Below, piece by piece: positions 26,182 to 46,642 of a stretch of 64,000 nucleotides of DNA; positions within the stretch are counted from its first letter, which is position 1; every line of letters starts with the position of its first letter. Below the pieces are notes generated by a model, which worked only from the letters and a program-made list of their open reading frames with translations, made no database searches and was not told the DNA's origin. The translations under genes were made by a program, and so were the position numbers. Source of the stretch: Lates calcarifer (Eukaryota; Chordata; Actinopteri; Centropomidae); the NCBI RefSeq assembly GCF_001640805.2, contig NC_066848.1, positions 7,455,526-7,519,525 of the forward strand, read 5' to 3'.

Positions 26182-29100
26182 ATGCTGAGCCCCAAGATAA
26201 AACAGGCACGCCGGGGTAAGCACAGTCCCTCCTCCTGTTTCTCCATCCCTCCTGTGCGCTCCATCTCTTTTCTCTTCCTTCTTACTGTCCTCTCTGCAGT
26301 CCATCTCTTTCTTTCCCTCTCTTGCTGTCTTTGCAAAGCTCCATCTGACCTGCTGTCTTTCTAATAATAATACCATCATTATTGTTGTTAGTGCTTTCAT
26401 TGATAATGACATCAAAAGGTGTAACAATGCCAGACTTGTGCCAAATCTGCACACTAGTGTCATTCTACATCCCAGTGATTATTGCTATTAGCAATTAGCA
26501 GTTTTTTTTTTATTTTTATTTTTTTATCTGAAGCATTGAGGCTTTATCTGCTGTGCTCATTGAGACTTAACAGGCACTACTACAGGGTGATGTCATCCCT
26601 CACGTCTCTTAATTATACTGTCCTCATTCCTAGAGGAATTGATCCTGATGGAGATATTGTGGGTTGTAGTGAACATGACTGCTGGAAGGGATAATTCTCT
26701 CTATTGCACTGGTCTGTACCCATGACATGTTCACACCTGAACAGATGACTCCTGTTTCTCTGTTTGTTCAAGGTTTACCCCAGCTATTGGGGTTGTCGTT
26801 TTGAGCAGGTGACAGACTCTAGAAAAGGGGTGTTGAGGGGAATGCATGGCTCTCCACTCCTGTAAATCACAACAGCTGACTGTCAAACATAGTTCCTCTA
26901 ATGCTGTGTAAAATCCACTTGTGACCACTGAAGTCAGGACACCACATATGCATGCCTCTCACATGACTGTGTGAAGATGAATATGGAAGCTGTAAACCAC
27001 AGAGACAACTCCTAGCACTAAGATTATCATGATGCAGAGTATAAATACCTGCTGTGCTCTTCATAGCAGGTGGTTGCTAACCGACACACTGCGCTTAAAA
27101 ACTAAAAGGACCCACTGGTTTTTTAGACGAGAGTATCCTCGTGATTGCAGTTTCAGGGGCATTGCCACTGATTTGCTTGATTTAATTTCACATTTTTGCA
27201 TGAAAATGGCCACAACAGAGTGAAATATTGGCTAGCAGCAGCTTCAAGAACCCTTACTACAGTGTGTGTGTTTAGGCTGGGCTTCATTTCTCCCCTGGTT
27301 GTTGTTGTCTTTATTCTAGACCAGCCGTAAAAATAAGACCATAAATGATGATGGGAAGGAGAAGTGCCTCTTGTTTCTCCTTCATGAGCACAGTTGGAGA
27401 ACGCAGTGGCCACTTCAGTTTGCTTGCCACGTTTTGTGCGCTTGCCATCTCTCATTTGCTGTAATGGTATACTCCTTTGGTTAGATTGCCAGCTCTGCTC
27501 TCCTCTGACCCTTTTATGCAACATCATTCAGGGCAAAGTCAGACAGCATCCCAGAGCTGGATCTGCACTCAGAAGCTTAGATATCAGACCCGAATACTAA
27601 GCAGTTCAGTGGAGAGTGGAGTCTTACGGGAAGATGTTATTGGTAAAACTCTGTGTAAAACTGAGTAATCAGATGTGGTTGAAGTTTCTCTCCATCTCCA
27701 TCTGTTTGGTTGAGTAATTGTTCAACATAAGGACAGTTGAATGAATAATGAAGGGCTTTAGTCAACAAGATATGATCTTTTTGAGGGACTATGGGTGCAA
27801 AATTACCCTGAGGACTTGATGCCATTTTATAATTTCTGCAAGATTTCATTCACAAGACCATGTCCAAACTCAGTCAGTCCATCCATCCATCCATTAACTA
27901 CACCACTTATCCTTAAGGGCTAGAGCCAATCCCAGCTGACATTGGGCAAGAGGTGGGGTACACCCTGAACAGATCACCAGTCTATCGTAGGGCCAACACA
28001 TAGAGACAGCAACCATTCACACTCAAATTCACAGCTGAAGAAATTTTGATGTTAATTATAATCATTACAAAATTCTGTAAATATGGTTTCATTTATTTTC
28101 ATTCATTTAATGAATATCAAAAAGTTAATATGTGAATTTGGAATGCACCGTATACAAGTATGTTTACCCAGGTTTTGTATTTAAGTACAAATTTGAATTT
28201 CAATTTTATACTTTACTTCAAACTTCTGCTCCACTACAGTTCAAAACTAAGTGTTGTACTTTTTATTCCACTACTTTTATTTTACATATCTGACTATTTT
28301 CTCTACAGATTTTACAAAATATGATCCTCATAAAATATTATGTACTGCTATAAACTGCCCAAAACATATTAAATAGTTAAAATTAGCTCCAACTACAACA
28401 ATAAATCTCTGTTTAAATTTGTTATTTAGCAAATATGAGATGAAGTACTCTGAATAATGATAATCATTTGCTGAAAAGATGATACTTCGATCCTTGCACG
28501 CTAACAGTTCTTAAAAAACAGTTTGTCTCTTAGATTTCTTGCCTTTTTTTAAGGATGTGCACCAGGTGGCCATGTCTGCTGTATTTATAGAACCTGCTCT
28601 GTCTGCTTCTGCTGTCAGCGTACAGTTTTGTTAATGACTGCTTCACATGGGCTCCAGGCTTCTGTCTTCACAGCAATCATGACTCTGCAAATGAAGGATG
28701 TCCAGAAAGGGGAGAAATAAAATGAGGAGTCCAGACAGAGAGCTGATAAGTAAGAGAGAGAGAGAGAGAGAGAGATAACAGGAGAGAGAAACAGAAAGAG
28801 AGATTTCAGTCCAGGCCCTTACAGATACCTTCCCTGCTGTCCTCAGCAGAAAGCGAGATGCAATTAACAGGAAAAAAGACGCCATTGATTTCTCTCTCCT
28901 CTCTCTATGCCTTCTGTTTATCTCTTTCTCTCTCTTGCCCTGACTCCCTAGGGATCAATCTACAGTTGCTGTTTTTGCTCTATACCTTTGGCATATAGAT
29001 GCTAATATATAATCCATGCTTGTAATTAGTCTGTAACAGTTAAAGCGCAACCTGATCCAAAACAAAATTCCTCTCTGTACAGCAATGGAATTGGAAATGA

Positions 29101-32100
29101 TATATGCCCTTATTAATATCTGAAACACATAATAAAATGCATTGGAATAGATAGATGGATGTCATCTTAATGCAGGATGTCTCTGCTACAAAATGGAGGC
29201 CGTGTCTTGGTAATTTGACTTAATAGGAAATCTGGATGCATGGACAAGCCTGTGGGCTTAGCTGCACCCAAGGGAGACTTCTGTGAATAATGATTGTGGC
29301 TCTCTCTAGGTGAATTTCTAGAATAACAGCAAAACAACTAAGAAAGAAAATCCCAAAATAAAATGTGTTCTCTGTCTCCATGCAACTACTTCTTCATCTC
29401 TGTCTCACTCTAGTGCTCTAAAGCTCCTTTTTGCTCACTTTCTATATGTGTGTGTGCAGCACGGTCCAAGAGCATGGTGCTTGGAGAGCTGTCTCGTGTG
29501 TCCAGGCCCTGCTCGCCTCTGGATCAGGAGAAAGCACTGAAGGCTGGCTGGCTGAAGAGACAGCGGAGCATCATGAAAAACTGGCAGCTGCGTTGGTTTG
29601 TCCTGAGGACTGAAGCGCTGTATTTCTACAAGGATCAGGATGAAACCAAGGCACAGGTGACACTCACAAAATAACACTTATTGAGTACATATACAACACG
29701 ATCAGCTGCTGTCACCTTGCTGTGTGTTTGAATTAATTCTGGTTTGAAGCCTGATAAATATTCAAGCTTCATGAATTTATGTGATCAGTATTTTTCCCTG
29801 GGGCCAGTTGATCCGATGTGTGTTCTCCAACTCTGAAAATAGCTCATTGAGTCTTCGAAATCAGGAGGACAAAATACATTTTGTTGCCCTTAAGTAAAAT
29901 AAAGCTTTTCTACGTTGTGTGACAGCGACACGCACTTATCTATCAAGTTATAGCTAGAAACAACATCCATTCGTCTTTCCCACAAAAATCATCCATCCTC
30001 CATTGAGACACCCCTACAATCTCCATTACAGCATTGGTGTGTTGTTATTGCCTTGACACACACACTGCTAATGTGGTAACTAGCTGCCCTGTGGTTCTGC
30101 TGTTAGCACTTAGTAGGTGACCTTTGACCCTCTCTGTGCGTGTTCATAAATCCAAGTACATCAGGAAGCAGCACAGGGATAAATAGAGGAAGAGATGTTT
30201 CCCTGAGTCATCCCTTCGTCCATCATCATTACCTCCCTCTACTGGACAAATGCCCAGAGCCCAGAGTGCTCAGAACTTTGTAATGTTTAACATGCATTAC
30301 ACGTCTAAGTCCAGAACCACTAATTGATTTCTTGTTTGGCCTCTGAATATTGTTGATATGGGTGTTTTCCTCATGCCTGTCTGTCTGTCACTGTGTCTTT
30401 CTATCTGTCTATCTCTCGCCTTCCTCTCCTTTCTCCTACAGGGCTGTATTCCTCTTCAGGGCAGTCAGGTCAATGAGCTGCCTGCCCATCAGGACGAGCC
30501 TGGCCGCCACCTTTTTGAAATAGTTCCAGGTGAGTTGGCATGGTGACAACTCTGCTGTGTAAGGAAGTCAATAAATAAGTAAGTCTTGTTCAAGGAATGC
30601 TGAACCATCTGTTTAGTACTGAGTGCCAGACACTGGGCCCACTTCAGACTTTTATTTTAAATTGTATGCTCCACTGTGATAAAGCAAATTTAATATAATT
30701 TCCCAGATCAGTGCCACAACTAACTATGTCTGACACTCATGAGTTTTTGGTGTTCAGACACTGATGAAACCCTAAATTCTGCAACATCAGAACGTATACC
30801 ACAACCAGTAAAATATTAACCCAAAGCCAGATTTGCTGGCATATCTCTCCATTTCATGAAACTGTGATCACACTATGTGCAAGTAAATCAAAAACTGCAT
30901 ATGAGTCACAGGCCGTAACACATGCATGAAATATGCAGAACAGCAGAAAGGATAAAACTGCTACAGCCTGTGTCTGAGAGTTCAACAACGACTTCATTCA
31001 TTTCTACATTTGACATACTCTTGACAGTGTGGGGTTGGCATGATGACAGTCAGAACAGTGGACAGTATGCGCAGCACATAGATCAGAGGGCTAACTGCTT
31101 GGATGGAAGAAAGAAAGACAGAAGAACTGAAACAAGTTGGAAGTTGTACTTGGATAGACATGAAGTTTATAGCTATGAGACAGTGTGTGTAGTTGCTGAG
31201 ATGGCAGAGCTTCATAGAGGTTATGCCAGCATAGATTCACCTGCAAGCAACCATTCTTCATAAAGTGTAGCCCCTATTTTCTAAACTACAGTTAACATGC
31301 TGCAGCAGGTTAACTGACACTCTGACAGTTTATCCTGAGGATGAGGCTCCCATCAATGATGGCAGTAAGTACATTTTTCTCAGCTTTTAATATCAAAGAA
31401 TTTTCTGTAGAAAAAATCTTCTGTTGCACAGATACACTGTGCAGCATCTACTGTAAGTCTAAGAACACTGGCATGTCAGTGACTGCACTCCTCTCCTCCT
31501 CACTGAAACATATGTACGTTCATACACATACATACATGCCTATTCACACATTAGAATTAGATGAATGTCAGCAGATTTACAGTGTCTGATTTGGAAGATG
31601 GTTGTCATCATGCAAACTATATTCAAATTGTAGAAAATGGCGTAAAACATGCAAATACACCAGTGTTGTCTTTTAACATGTAAAACAGTGTCCAGTGTTA
31701 CTTTGTACAGATAGTTACTTAAATACCAGAGTGAAAACAGACACAGAGGAAAGCGTTCAGGACAGAAAGAGAAAAGAGACTGAGCAAGAGGCATGGTGCA
31801 GTTACTGGTGTCCACTGGGAATGCTACTCTTTCTGGGTCATTTCTCTCACACAAAACCCACTATGCACCATGGTGCAGGACTTAGTAGTAAATGCAGGTA
31901 CTGATAAATATCCTACATAGCAAGGCACATGCAATCCCTACCAAATCTACTACAAAAACCTCCATCAGTAGAAATGTAAAAGTGTTTTATGAATAGCAAA
32001 CGTGATGTCTTCAGAAACTGAGAAGTACAACTAAAATAAACTAAAATGTCAAACTAAAATGTCAAACCGGGTGCTATCAAGCTGTGTGTACCCAGAGGAA

Positions 32101-35092
32101 GGAGAGGCAGAGCTGCATGGCAGCATCTTTGTACTTTGCAGGGGTGCTTGAGCTAATAAAGGTTATTGAAAATACTGATATTTCTATTGGTAGAACCCAG
32201 TTGTTTACTGGTGATACAGTTTATGTGCTCAACAAAGTAACTTATGAAAGTAGTATTTGCCCTATGTGTGATTCCAAATACAATTTAAGATGTGTGAGTC
32301 ATTTCATTTTATTGATCCAGAAAGTAATAAAATGTGGTTGCGCTTTCAGGGGGAGCTGGAGAAAAGGATCGAACAGGTATAAGCCATGAATCATTCCTGC
32401 TGATGGCCAATTCTCAGAGTGACATGGAGGAATGGGTCAGAGCCATACGTAGAGTGATATGGGCTCCACTTGGAGGAGGTGTGATTCTTAAACATATGCA
32501 TAGTCTCACACGCTAATGTCTACATACAACACTGTTTATTTTAATCAAGCAAAGACATTAGTAATGCTTGAAAGAGGGGAGTTTAATCTCTTTGGTACAT
32601 ATAGGGAAACACTGTGAACTATTAATTGGTGTTCGTTTTTTTCAGGTGTCTTTGGGCAGCACCTAGAGGAGACAATGTTGTATGAGGCCCAGTGTGGCCC
32701 CCAGCGACTGGTCCCTGTGCTGGTCGAACAGTGCGTGTGTTTCATACGTGAGAATGGGCTCAAGGAGGAGGGCCTTTTCAGGGCCCCCGGCCAGACCAAT
32801 CATGTTCGAGAGCTGCAGGATGCGTTTGACCGTGGCGAGAAGCCAGTGTTTGACAGGTGAGGCAGTGAGAGGGGGCATTTTGTCTCTAACAGCATGCCCA
32901 ACTATAATCAGTGCTGAATGTGATTTTTTATGTGCGCTGTCTCTTACAGTACCACAGATGTCCACACAGTGGCCTCACTGTTAAAGCTGTACATACGGGA
33001 GCTGCCAGAGCCTATAATCCCTTTCTCCAAGTACACACAGTTTCTCTCTTGTGCTCAGCTACTTAACAAGGATAAAGAAATGGTATTGAGATATCTGCCT
33101 ATCTCATTGTAGATATATTTTAAAACCTTTATGTTGATAGTTAACACCTATTTTTTTTTTTTTGTTCAAGGGTATCATAGAGCTAGGCAAACAGGTGAAA
33201 TCCCTTCCTCAGGTCAACTACAACCTCCTTAAATACATCTGTAGGTATGTAAACACTGTCTTGTTGTCTCCTGTATATATTAGTAGTTTTTAAGCTCACT
33301 AATGTGACTTTGAGGAGTTTAATTCTTGCTGCTGTTTTCCATTCACCACTTGATGATTGAGGATTTGTCACCCTGTCACACAAGAGAAATAACATCCCCG
33401 TCATCAGGCGATGTGACATCACATTGACTGACTCTGAGTGTGTATGATTGCACGTCTTCACAGCCTTCTACATCTATATAAACACCATGAGCTGAGCCCA
33501 CACACCAGTCAGAATCATGACTCAGTCGCTTGTTTTCATGAGTTTGAATTTTACTGAATAGAAAAGAACAAGGGGTTCTGAACGTTTCTAAGCTGTGCAG
33601 TTGGTGCCAAAAAGATTTTATGTGGAAATACAGTTGGCTAGATTCAAATGTTGGTTCCTGTTTGCTCAGGTTTCTGGATGAGGTTCAGTCTCACTCAAAT
33701 GAGAACAAGATGAGTGTTCAGAATCTGGCCACAGTGTTTGGACCCAATATCCTTCGGCCTAGAGTGGAGGATCCAGTTACCATGATGGAGGGTTGGTGAT
33801 AATTTCAACAAAATTTGTAACAAAACTCTGCTTTCCAGATGATAAATACAAAGCCATGAAAGATACAGATGTATTCTTACTGTATGCATGTGTATTTGTC
33901 ATTGTAAACAGGAAGTTCACAGGTGCAGCACCTGATGACTGTACTGATCAGTGAACACTCCCGACTTTACCAACGTGAGGAGCCAGAAACAGAGACCAAG
34001 ATCTCCTCACAGCAACCTCAGAGTCCTATCCAAAGGTGCAAAGTGGAATGGTTGTCTCAAGACGAGAGTGACCCTCCACCCTGCTCAGGCACAGGTTCCA
34101 AAACCCCTAAAGACAAGTCCCAATCTTCCACCCCTTCCTCAGACAGTAAGCTGACTGTATCGAGCCCTATTACAACATTGGAGAAGGGTGAGGATGCTCA
34201 GATTGAAGGGAAGGGCAAAAGTAAGACAGAGGAGAAAGTGGATGGAAAAGCAGATATCAAAACTGAGGGGAAAAGTGGAAGTGACGTAGCTGTTAGCCCT
34301 AGTAAACAGTCTAAAGCCCTGCCCTCCTGGAGGTGTTCCTTCAAGGGCAGTACAGCGTCTGGGGGCCCTAGGGGGAAGATAGGGGGATCGGCAGGGGATG
34401 TTTCAGCAGCTGGTGGGAGCAACTGGCTGATGAATGGCCTGTCGTCTCTCCGAGCTCACAGGCGCACCACCTCATCTGGTGAAAGACTAAAAGACTCGAC
34501 TCTGAAGGATTCAACCCTCTCCCTTAAAGAGACTACTCTTTCACTTAAGGACTCACAGAGAGACTCTGATGAAGACTCCTCTCGAACATCCCTGTCTCAC
34601 AGAGCCCTTCACCAATCCCACAGACTGTCTGCCTATGACAATGTTGCTCCCTCTAGTTTAAGCCTGCCTGCTGACACCTCCTCAATCTGGACGTCCTTTG
34701 AGATCTCACTGGCTGAGCCAGAGGGAAGTGATAAGGCAGTAAAAGCAGGGCAGGGTCATGAGAGACCCACAGAGGTCAGTGACAGTACAAATACTCTGGA
34801 TCACAGTGCAAGTGGTACTGAGGATGACCTTGCAGGAACAAATGAAGGTCTCACCAACATGCTGACCAAGCTGAAGCAGGAGCTGAAGAAACAGAGGATG
34901 AGCTATGAAACCTGTATTCGCAAGTAAGAATGAGCCACTTGTCATTTCCTGTCAAATAACTAATTAAAAATCAGCATGGTTATTTATAACCTCTTCTTCT
35001 CTCCTTTGAGGTTGGAGGAGTCCTGCGCTAGGTACCAGTCACAGGTAAACCGCCTTGAAGGAGGAGCTGGACCAGGAGAAGAAGAAGTTTAA
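26182..35092 (+). CDS. arhgap22: arhgap22, Rho GTPase-activating protein 22
   Basis: Stimulates GTP hydrolysis on Rac-type GTPases and shapes actin at the membrane and endosomes. Exons: 26182-26215, 29460-29656, 30442-30529, 32350-32478, 32646-32856, 32950-33082, 33171-33244, 33670-33791, 33912-34923, 35011-35092 (693 codons; human about 700). The start [16 protein letters not shown] matches human ARHGAP22. The PH domain spans about residues 37-145 ([19 protein letters not shown]). The RhoGAP domain spans about 150-330, with the arginine finger in [10 protein letters not shown] and [18 protein letters not shown] near its end. Exon 9 encodes a Ser/Thr-rich region including [15 protein letters not shown]. 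The final exon should encode a coiled coil, but one extra base near 35,057-35,060 shifts the frame to a stop at 35,090-35,092. The coiled-coil frame ([10 protein letters not shown] onward) stays open from 35,061 to a stop at 35,229-35,231. Confidence 0.92.
27878..28035 (+). mobile_element. fragment of a teleost non-LTR retrotransposon 3' tail
   Basis: A (CATC)n run is followed by text reading CCAATCCCAGCTGACATTGG, then GGGTACACCCTGAACAG and CCAGTCTATCGTAGGGCCAA. I remember this text as one of the commonest dispersed repeats in fish genomes, usually ascribed to LINE tails. The copy is short and diverged, and the family name is not certain. Confidence 0.6.
28150..28500. repeat. degenerate dispersed teleost repeat
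   Basis: Phrases such as GTATTTAAGTACAAATTTGA, CTTCTGCTCCACTAC and TAGTTAAAATTAGCTCCA match my memory of a very common percomorph interspersed repeat of a few hundred bases. No open frame and no clear terminal repeats are visible. The class is uncertain. Confidence 0.5.
28755..28776 (+). repeat. (GA)n microsatellite in arhgap22 intron 1
   Basis: Eleven clean GA units, intronic. Confidence 0.9.
30530..32349 (+). other. arhgap22 intron 3
   Basis: A 1.8 kb AT-rich intron. A 113-codon open frame at 30,922-31,263 has no recognisable domain and no exon-like borders. I see nothing else in it. Confidence 0.5.
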
Positions 35093-35231
35093 CATGCTGG
35101 AGATCCGACTCAGGAACTCGGAGCGGGCACATCAAGATGCAGAGAACCGAAACATCCTCCTCCAGCAAGAGATGGAGGAGTTCTTCAAAACCCTTGGAGA
35201 TCTGACCACAGGAGCAGCACGGACCAACTAG
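35061..35231 (+). pseudogene. arhgap22: out-of-frame remainder of the arhgap22 C-terminal coiled coil
   Basis: This stretch reads as the conserved ARHGAP22/24 coiled coil ([10 protein letters not shown], then [15 protein letters not shown], ending TTGAARTN and TAG) but is one frame off the upstream exon. The upstream frame reaches CGC CTT GAA and then needs one base fewer to continue. It is either an assembly error or a genuine frameshift that truncates the protein. Confidence 0.75.
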
Positions 35232-35660
35232 ACAAGACCAACCTGCCTTCATCTGGTCCATCAGAGGAGGAGAAGCTCAATTACTGGGAAGACCAGCCAG
35301 CCCCAAAGCTTTGAAGACCAAATACCTCTAGAGCAGTACTACTTGCCATCGTATCCTCTTTAGTACGGCCGTCTTGTGCCTACACTGACCAGTGCCGGTG
35401 CCAAACGAGAACTCCTCCGGACCAAGCGTCTCTCATTTTACCATTCCACAAACTTCCTCACTATTATACTCCATAGGTCATGTAGCTGATTATTTATTGA
35501 CTAAACACCTCTGTAAAAGAACAGTAAAAGCCTTATTAATGATATGAAGTGGTGTCCTCCCATAAACACTGTTAATTTACCATTAGGACTCATATTCTTG
35601 ACAGAAATCTTAACTTGACAGTCCAAGAAAGAACAACGTGAGACATTAAAATTCAACTCT
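35232..35660 (+). other. arhgap22 3' UTR, converging with the mapk8 3' UTR
   Basis: No coding content. There is no AATAAA on the plus strand here; ATTAAA at 35,645-35,650 is the first candidate signal. Minus-strand AATAAA copies for mapk8 lie at 35,666-35,661 and 35,498-35,493, so the two 3' UTRs may overlap. Confidence 0.4.
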
Positions 35661-37509
35661 TTTATTTGATTGAGTTGAAGGTACTGTAGACAGTTTCCAC
35701 TTCTGATGTATATAATTGGTCTGTTAGTGAGGCAATTCCAGATCCAAAGGCTAAAATTCACACATCTGGCCTTAGCATAACACACAACAGGTTTATGCTT
35801 TGCTGTCAGCATTTGGCCAGACCATAAGAAGACTGCAGTATCATCCCAGTAGTGCTGAATGGCTTTTCTTTCTGTCCTCTAAATGTACCTGCACTAAAAC
35901 CAGATTTGCTCAGAGAAAACTCATGCGTAGTCTATTCTAACTTTTCTATTTTTGAGGAATTGGAGAGGAGAAACAAAACCACAAAAAAGGAAGCCACAAT
36001 AGTCATTTGAGATGTGGCACAGAAAGGGTCAGGACATGCGTCACAATCCCCAAAGTGCATTCTGGGAGCTGATGCTAGGGGTCACTGCCTGGAGTGCCCA
36101 ACCATGAAAAGGGGGACAGGTTGGGAATTTGAGCCATAAAATACATCCAAAGGTTACCATGGCAGGTAGTAAATGTCTGTTTCCTGACTCTCAGAAACAT
36201 ACATACATCTACATTAAAATGTACAGATCAATTACCATGTATGCTAATCTATGAATTATATTGCACAGAAAACAAACAAAAAGTGAAACAAAATGCATAT
36301 AAATAGTACTTCTGAATGAAATGTACATTACATACAATAGACGCGTCCTAGCTTGAAATAAATAAATAAATAAATAACACAAATGCGGAAAAAAAGATCT
36401 TTTTTCGCATTTCTTTCGAATGATGTGTGCCATGATATACATACTGTTTTCTTCAAAAACATGTGTTTGAGTGTGTGTGCATATGTGAGGTAGAACTCAG
36501 AAAGATGCACCACAGAAGAGAGGAGCATCTGCCACGGAGAGGACTGAAAAAAAGAAAAAAAAAAAAAAAATCACCGAACTGAGTAAGGGCACTTAAATGA
36601 AATATAAATATCAGACAGCTGTGAATAATGTCTGAAAGAACCTGCCAGAAGGGTAAAGTGACTAACTTAGACTTAGTCTCTAGTGACAGTCCCTAAATAC
36701 AGCTCATTCATTCTAGCCAGTGGAGTGGCCTATATTAACATGTTACAGCGCTAACAGTAATCATTGGCTCCTTACAATGCCACATTTCTATTCACTTACA
36801 TTCACCCTGTTCTTCCTCATCCAACAGACCATCACCTACATATTATACCTAAGTAAATAAACAAGTTAAAATACAGTCAGTTTACAGTATGCTATAGTAA
36901 AAAAGAAATTCAGTGTCAGGGCAACAGATCATTTGACTGCTTGTCAAGATACACAATCAGCGGTGACATAATACTAAGACATAAGTTAACTTAGGATGCT
37001 TTCTACAAGAAAGATGAGGAACAATGTCAAAATAAAATCATCCATTTGCATTTAGGATCCAAGATGAAATGTGCTCTAGTCTACTTTTGGTGAGAGAATT
37101 GGTGTAGATTCATTCAAATGTCCCAAAAATAATAAAAAAATGCAAAAATATACTTAACATAATATTGCAGTGCTAACGGTATGATAGTTGGCTGTTGGCA
37201 GTAGCTAAAAAACAGCAATGTGTAAAGTACAGTCAAATCCCTCTCTTTCATAACATACATCACAGATTCACATCAAAACATACTCTGTTTCTCTGCAGCA
37301 AAAATACAGTAATGATACTATTTCAAACCACAATCATTTACAGCAGTATAGAGGGAGGGGAAATAAAAACAAACTGTACATTAGAAGCGCAGCTCTACAA
37401 ACTAACATGAGAAGTTCCATTGGCCTAAACCCTTTCCCATCACACACTGACTGATGAGGAAAGGTTTGTTTTTTGTGTGGTTTGTGTGTATGTGTACTGT
37501 ATGTGTCCG
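35661..37509 (-). other. mapk8 3' UTR
   Basis: About 1.85 kb follow the stop at 37,510-37,512 without coding content, to a minus-strand AATAAA at 35,666-35,661. It contains an A-rich stretch near 36,549-36,572 (U-rich in the RNA) and the AU-rich element. Confidence 0.55.
36356..36377 (-). promoter_or_regulatory. AU-rich element in the mapk8 3' UTR
   Basis: On the mRNA strand this reads as five overlapping TATTTAT units, containing UUAUUUAUU nonamers. Clustered AUUUA repeats of this type bind TTP and HuR proteins and control mRNA half-life. Position is about 1.1 kb after the stop codon. Chance microsatellite origin is possible. Confidence 0.5.
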
Positions 37510-46277
<8,768 letters not shown>

Positions 46278-46460
46278 CTCTGTCATCAAATCAAACTATC
46301 GATTCCCCCCAGCGGTCCGATGAGCGGTGAAATGTCCCGGAGCAGCGGACTATTTGTTTATACCGCCGACGAAGGATGATTTATTCCGTTGTGCAGCTTA
46401 AAAATACATGACCTCACCAAATTCACTTGCCTACGTTTCCATCTGGCTGCTACTGACAGG
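46278..46460 (-). other. mapk8b: candidate mapk8 first exon (mostly 5' UTR)
   Basis: A CpG-containing stretch ends on the minus strand in ATGACAGAG|GTAAGATG, a strong donor at 46,278. Joined to the acceptor ACACAG|AGGACA at 43,923 it forms a leader. The ATG in the last nine bases is in frame with the kinase but in weak context (T at -3). The 5' limit is a guess. Confidence 0.5.
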
Positions 46461-46567
46461 CCAGGACGCGCAGTGCGCACGGGGCATGCGTCCCAGCAGC
46501 ACGTCACTCATCCACTGAGACACACCCACCACCACCACCTCCTCCATCCATCCTTCCTTCCTTCCGC

Positions 46568-46642
<75 letters not shown>
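46568..46642 (+). repeat. (CTAT)n microsatellite
   Basis: About 18-19 uninterrupted tetranucleotide units, preceded by CATC and TTCC units. It lies about 110-290 bases upstream of the candidate mapk8 leader exon. It produces a spurious LSIYLSIY open frame. Confidence 0.97.

Larger units (their letters stand above)
26216..29459 (+). other. arhgap22 intron 1
   Basis: A 3.2 kb intron without recognisable coding exons. It holds a decayed LINE-tail fragment (about 27,878-28,035), a degenerate dispersed repeat (about 28,150-28,500) and a GA microsatellite (28,755-28,776). Confidence 0.6.

Noticed and set aside
25604..26463. Long minus-strand frames upstream of arhgap22
   Set aside because: Low-complexity antisense of a purine-rich stretch; the plus-strand start exon lies inside.
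30922..31263. 113-codon open frame in arhgap22 intron 3
   Set aside because: No recognisable domain and no exon-like borders, and neighbours splice across it in phase.
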